NCBI GenBank assembly: GCA_017794945.1
Contig: CP051239.1
Span: 1-64,000 of the forward strand
Direction of reading: 5' to 3'
Origin: Alcanivorax sp.
Lineage (GTDB): Bacteria > Pseudomonadota > Gammaproteobacteria > Pseudomonadales > Alcanivoracaceae
DNA: 64,000 bases
The notes under the pieces are model-generated. The model did not search any database and was not told the origin of the DNA. It saw only the letters and a program-made list of their open reading frames with translations. The position numbers and the translations under genes are program-made. Below are positions 63,439 through 64,000 of the stretch, piece by piece (position 1 is the first letter of the stretch; each line of letters starts with the position of its first letter).

Positions 63439-63470
63439 GCATCCTGTATCCTGCATCCTGGATCGCGGCC
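63439..63470. repeat. CATCCTGTATCCTGCATCC repeat fragment
   Basis: GCATCCTGTATCCTGCATCC, matching the inner arm of the giant hairpin at 26613-26886. The bases 63345-63400 before it carry TGTGGGAGC-like fragments. Confidence 0.65.
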
Positions 63471-63506
63471 GGGGCCGCCATGACAACCTGATTCATTCGA
63501 GGCGTG

Positions 63507-64000
63507 ATGAGTACCTTCCCCACCATTGTCGGCCACCGCGGCGCCCGCGGCGAGGCCCCGGAAAACACGGCGGCGGGCTTTCAGGTCGCCCTGGAAGCGG
63601 GCGTCACCGAAATCGAACTGGACGTGCGGCTGTCCCGGGACGGCCATCTGATCGTGGTCCACGACGCCAACGTCACCCGCACCACCGGCGAGCGCGGCAA
63701 GGCGCACCACTACACCCTCTCGCAGCTGGAAGTGCTGGACGCGCGCCGCAACACCCCCGGCTGGCACAGCCCCCTGGGCATTCCCTCGCTGCGGGAAGTG
63801 GTGGACCTGTGCGGGCCTTCAATGCGGTTTCAGTTCGAAGTGAAGGGCGCCGACCGGGCCATCCTGCACCGCCTGGCCCATCAGCTGGTGGACTTCATCA
63901 GCCAGCGGCAAATGAATGACCGGGTGGTGGTCACCTCCAGCCATACCGGCTTTCTGCGCATGCTCGGTACCATGACCGCCCACATCGAACGCGGCTATGT
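63507..64000 (+). CDS. Glycerophosphodiester phosphodiesterase, 5' part
   Basis: The gene runs off the right edge after 164 codons. The start ATG at 63507 leads into VGHRGARGEAPENTAAGF, the GDPD catalytic motif with His-Arg and Glu/Asn, then TEIELDVRLSRDGHLIVVHD, which supplies the metal-binding Glu-Asp and the second histidine. It hydrolyses glycerophosphodiesters to glycerol-3-phosphate. No signal peptide, so it is the cytoplasmic UgpQ type. Confidence 0.94.
   Translation, partial: MSTFPTIVGHRGARGEAPENTAAGFQVALEAGVTEIELDVRLSRDGHLIVVHDANVTRTTGERGKAHHYTLSQLEVLDARRNTPGWHSPLGIPSLREVVDLCGPSMRFQFEVKGADRAILHRLAHQLVDFISQRQMNDRVVVTSSHTGFLRMLGTMTAHIERGY

Overview
The window looks like chromosome from a high-GC marine gammaproteobacterium close to Alcanivorax/Alloalcanivorax. 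This is inferred from gene content (long FadE, a FadL-type channel, two PraB-like secreted proteins, class I fumarase, MinCDE, EpmC, BetT) and from GC-rich codon usage; no database search was possible. No rRNA, tRNA or CRISPR array was seen.

Layout. 1-1.6 kb: 5' part of an ammonium transporter gene, with glnK upstream of it and a readable NtrC/sigma-54 control region. 1.6-7.3 kb: cnoX (minus), then fadE and minCDE (plus). 7.4-13.4 kb: a minus-strand unit with a solute-binding protein, two ABC ATPases, two permeases and 3-hydroxybutyrate dehydrogenase. Divergent to it, 13.7-20.9 kb, run a TetR regulator, an enoyl-CoA hydratase, a secreted NHL-repeat protein, an acyl-CoA ligase, two hot-dog proteins and an HSL-type esterase. 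Together these read as one uptake and CoA-activation regulon for an unknown carboxylate. 21.4-27.9 kb: lipoprotein, class I fumarase, hydrolase, acylphosphatase, YihY, ArsC, WrbA. 27.9-35.1 kb: a tightly coupled membrane cluster (DUF2069, RDD, SpoIIM-like, DUF4129, DUF4350, MoxR ATPase, DUF58). 35.2-47 kb: BetT, EpmC, MATE exporter, a Fur-box-preceded PepSY operon, small uncharacterised genes, a PraB-like protein and a Nudix/degenerate metallo-beta-lactamase fusion.

37.2-50.1 kb also holds three HigBA-like toxin-antitoxin loci in different states: one intact, one with a frameshifted toxin, and one whose toxin is reduced to its two ends. An Rpn-family nuclease lies beside the last. From about 50.3 to 55.8 kb the DNA turns AT-rich: a PraB-like protein, an orphan GspC-like protein, about 1.3 kb of apparent debris, and the C-terminal part of a large Ig-like lipoprotein whose N-terminal part is GC-rich host-type sequence. 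This points to replacement of part of a locus by foreign or diverged DNA. 57.2-64 kb: a FadL-type channel co-oriented with the lipoprotein, a divergent LysR regulator, a sulfotransferase/glycosyltransferase/deacetylase set, and a glycerophosphodiester phosphodiesterase running off the edge.

The intergenic regions are full of repeats. The most striking are two composite elements (about 1.1-1.5 kb and 20.96-21.4 kb) that share a conserved hairpin loop but have unrelated, perfectly self-complementary stems. Several other repeats abut genes and supply their stop codons.
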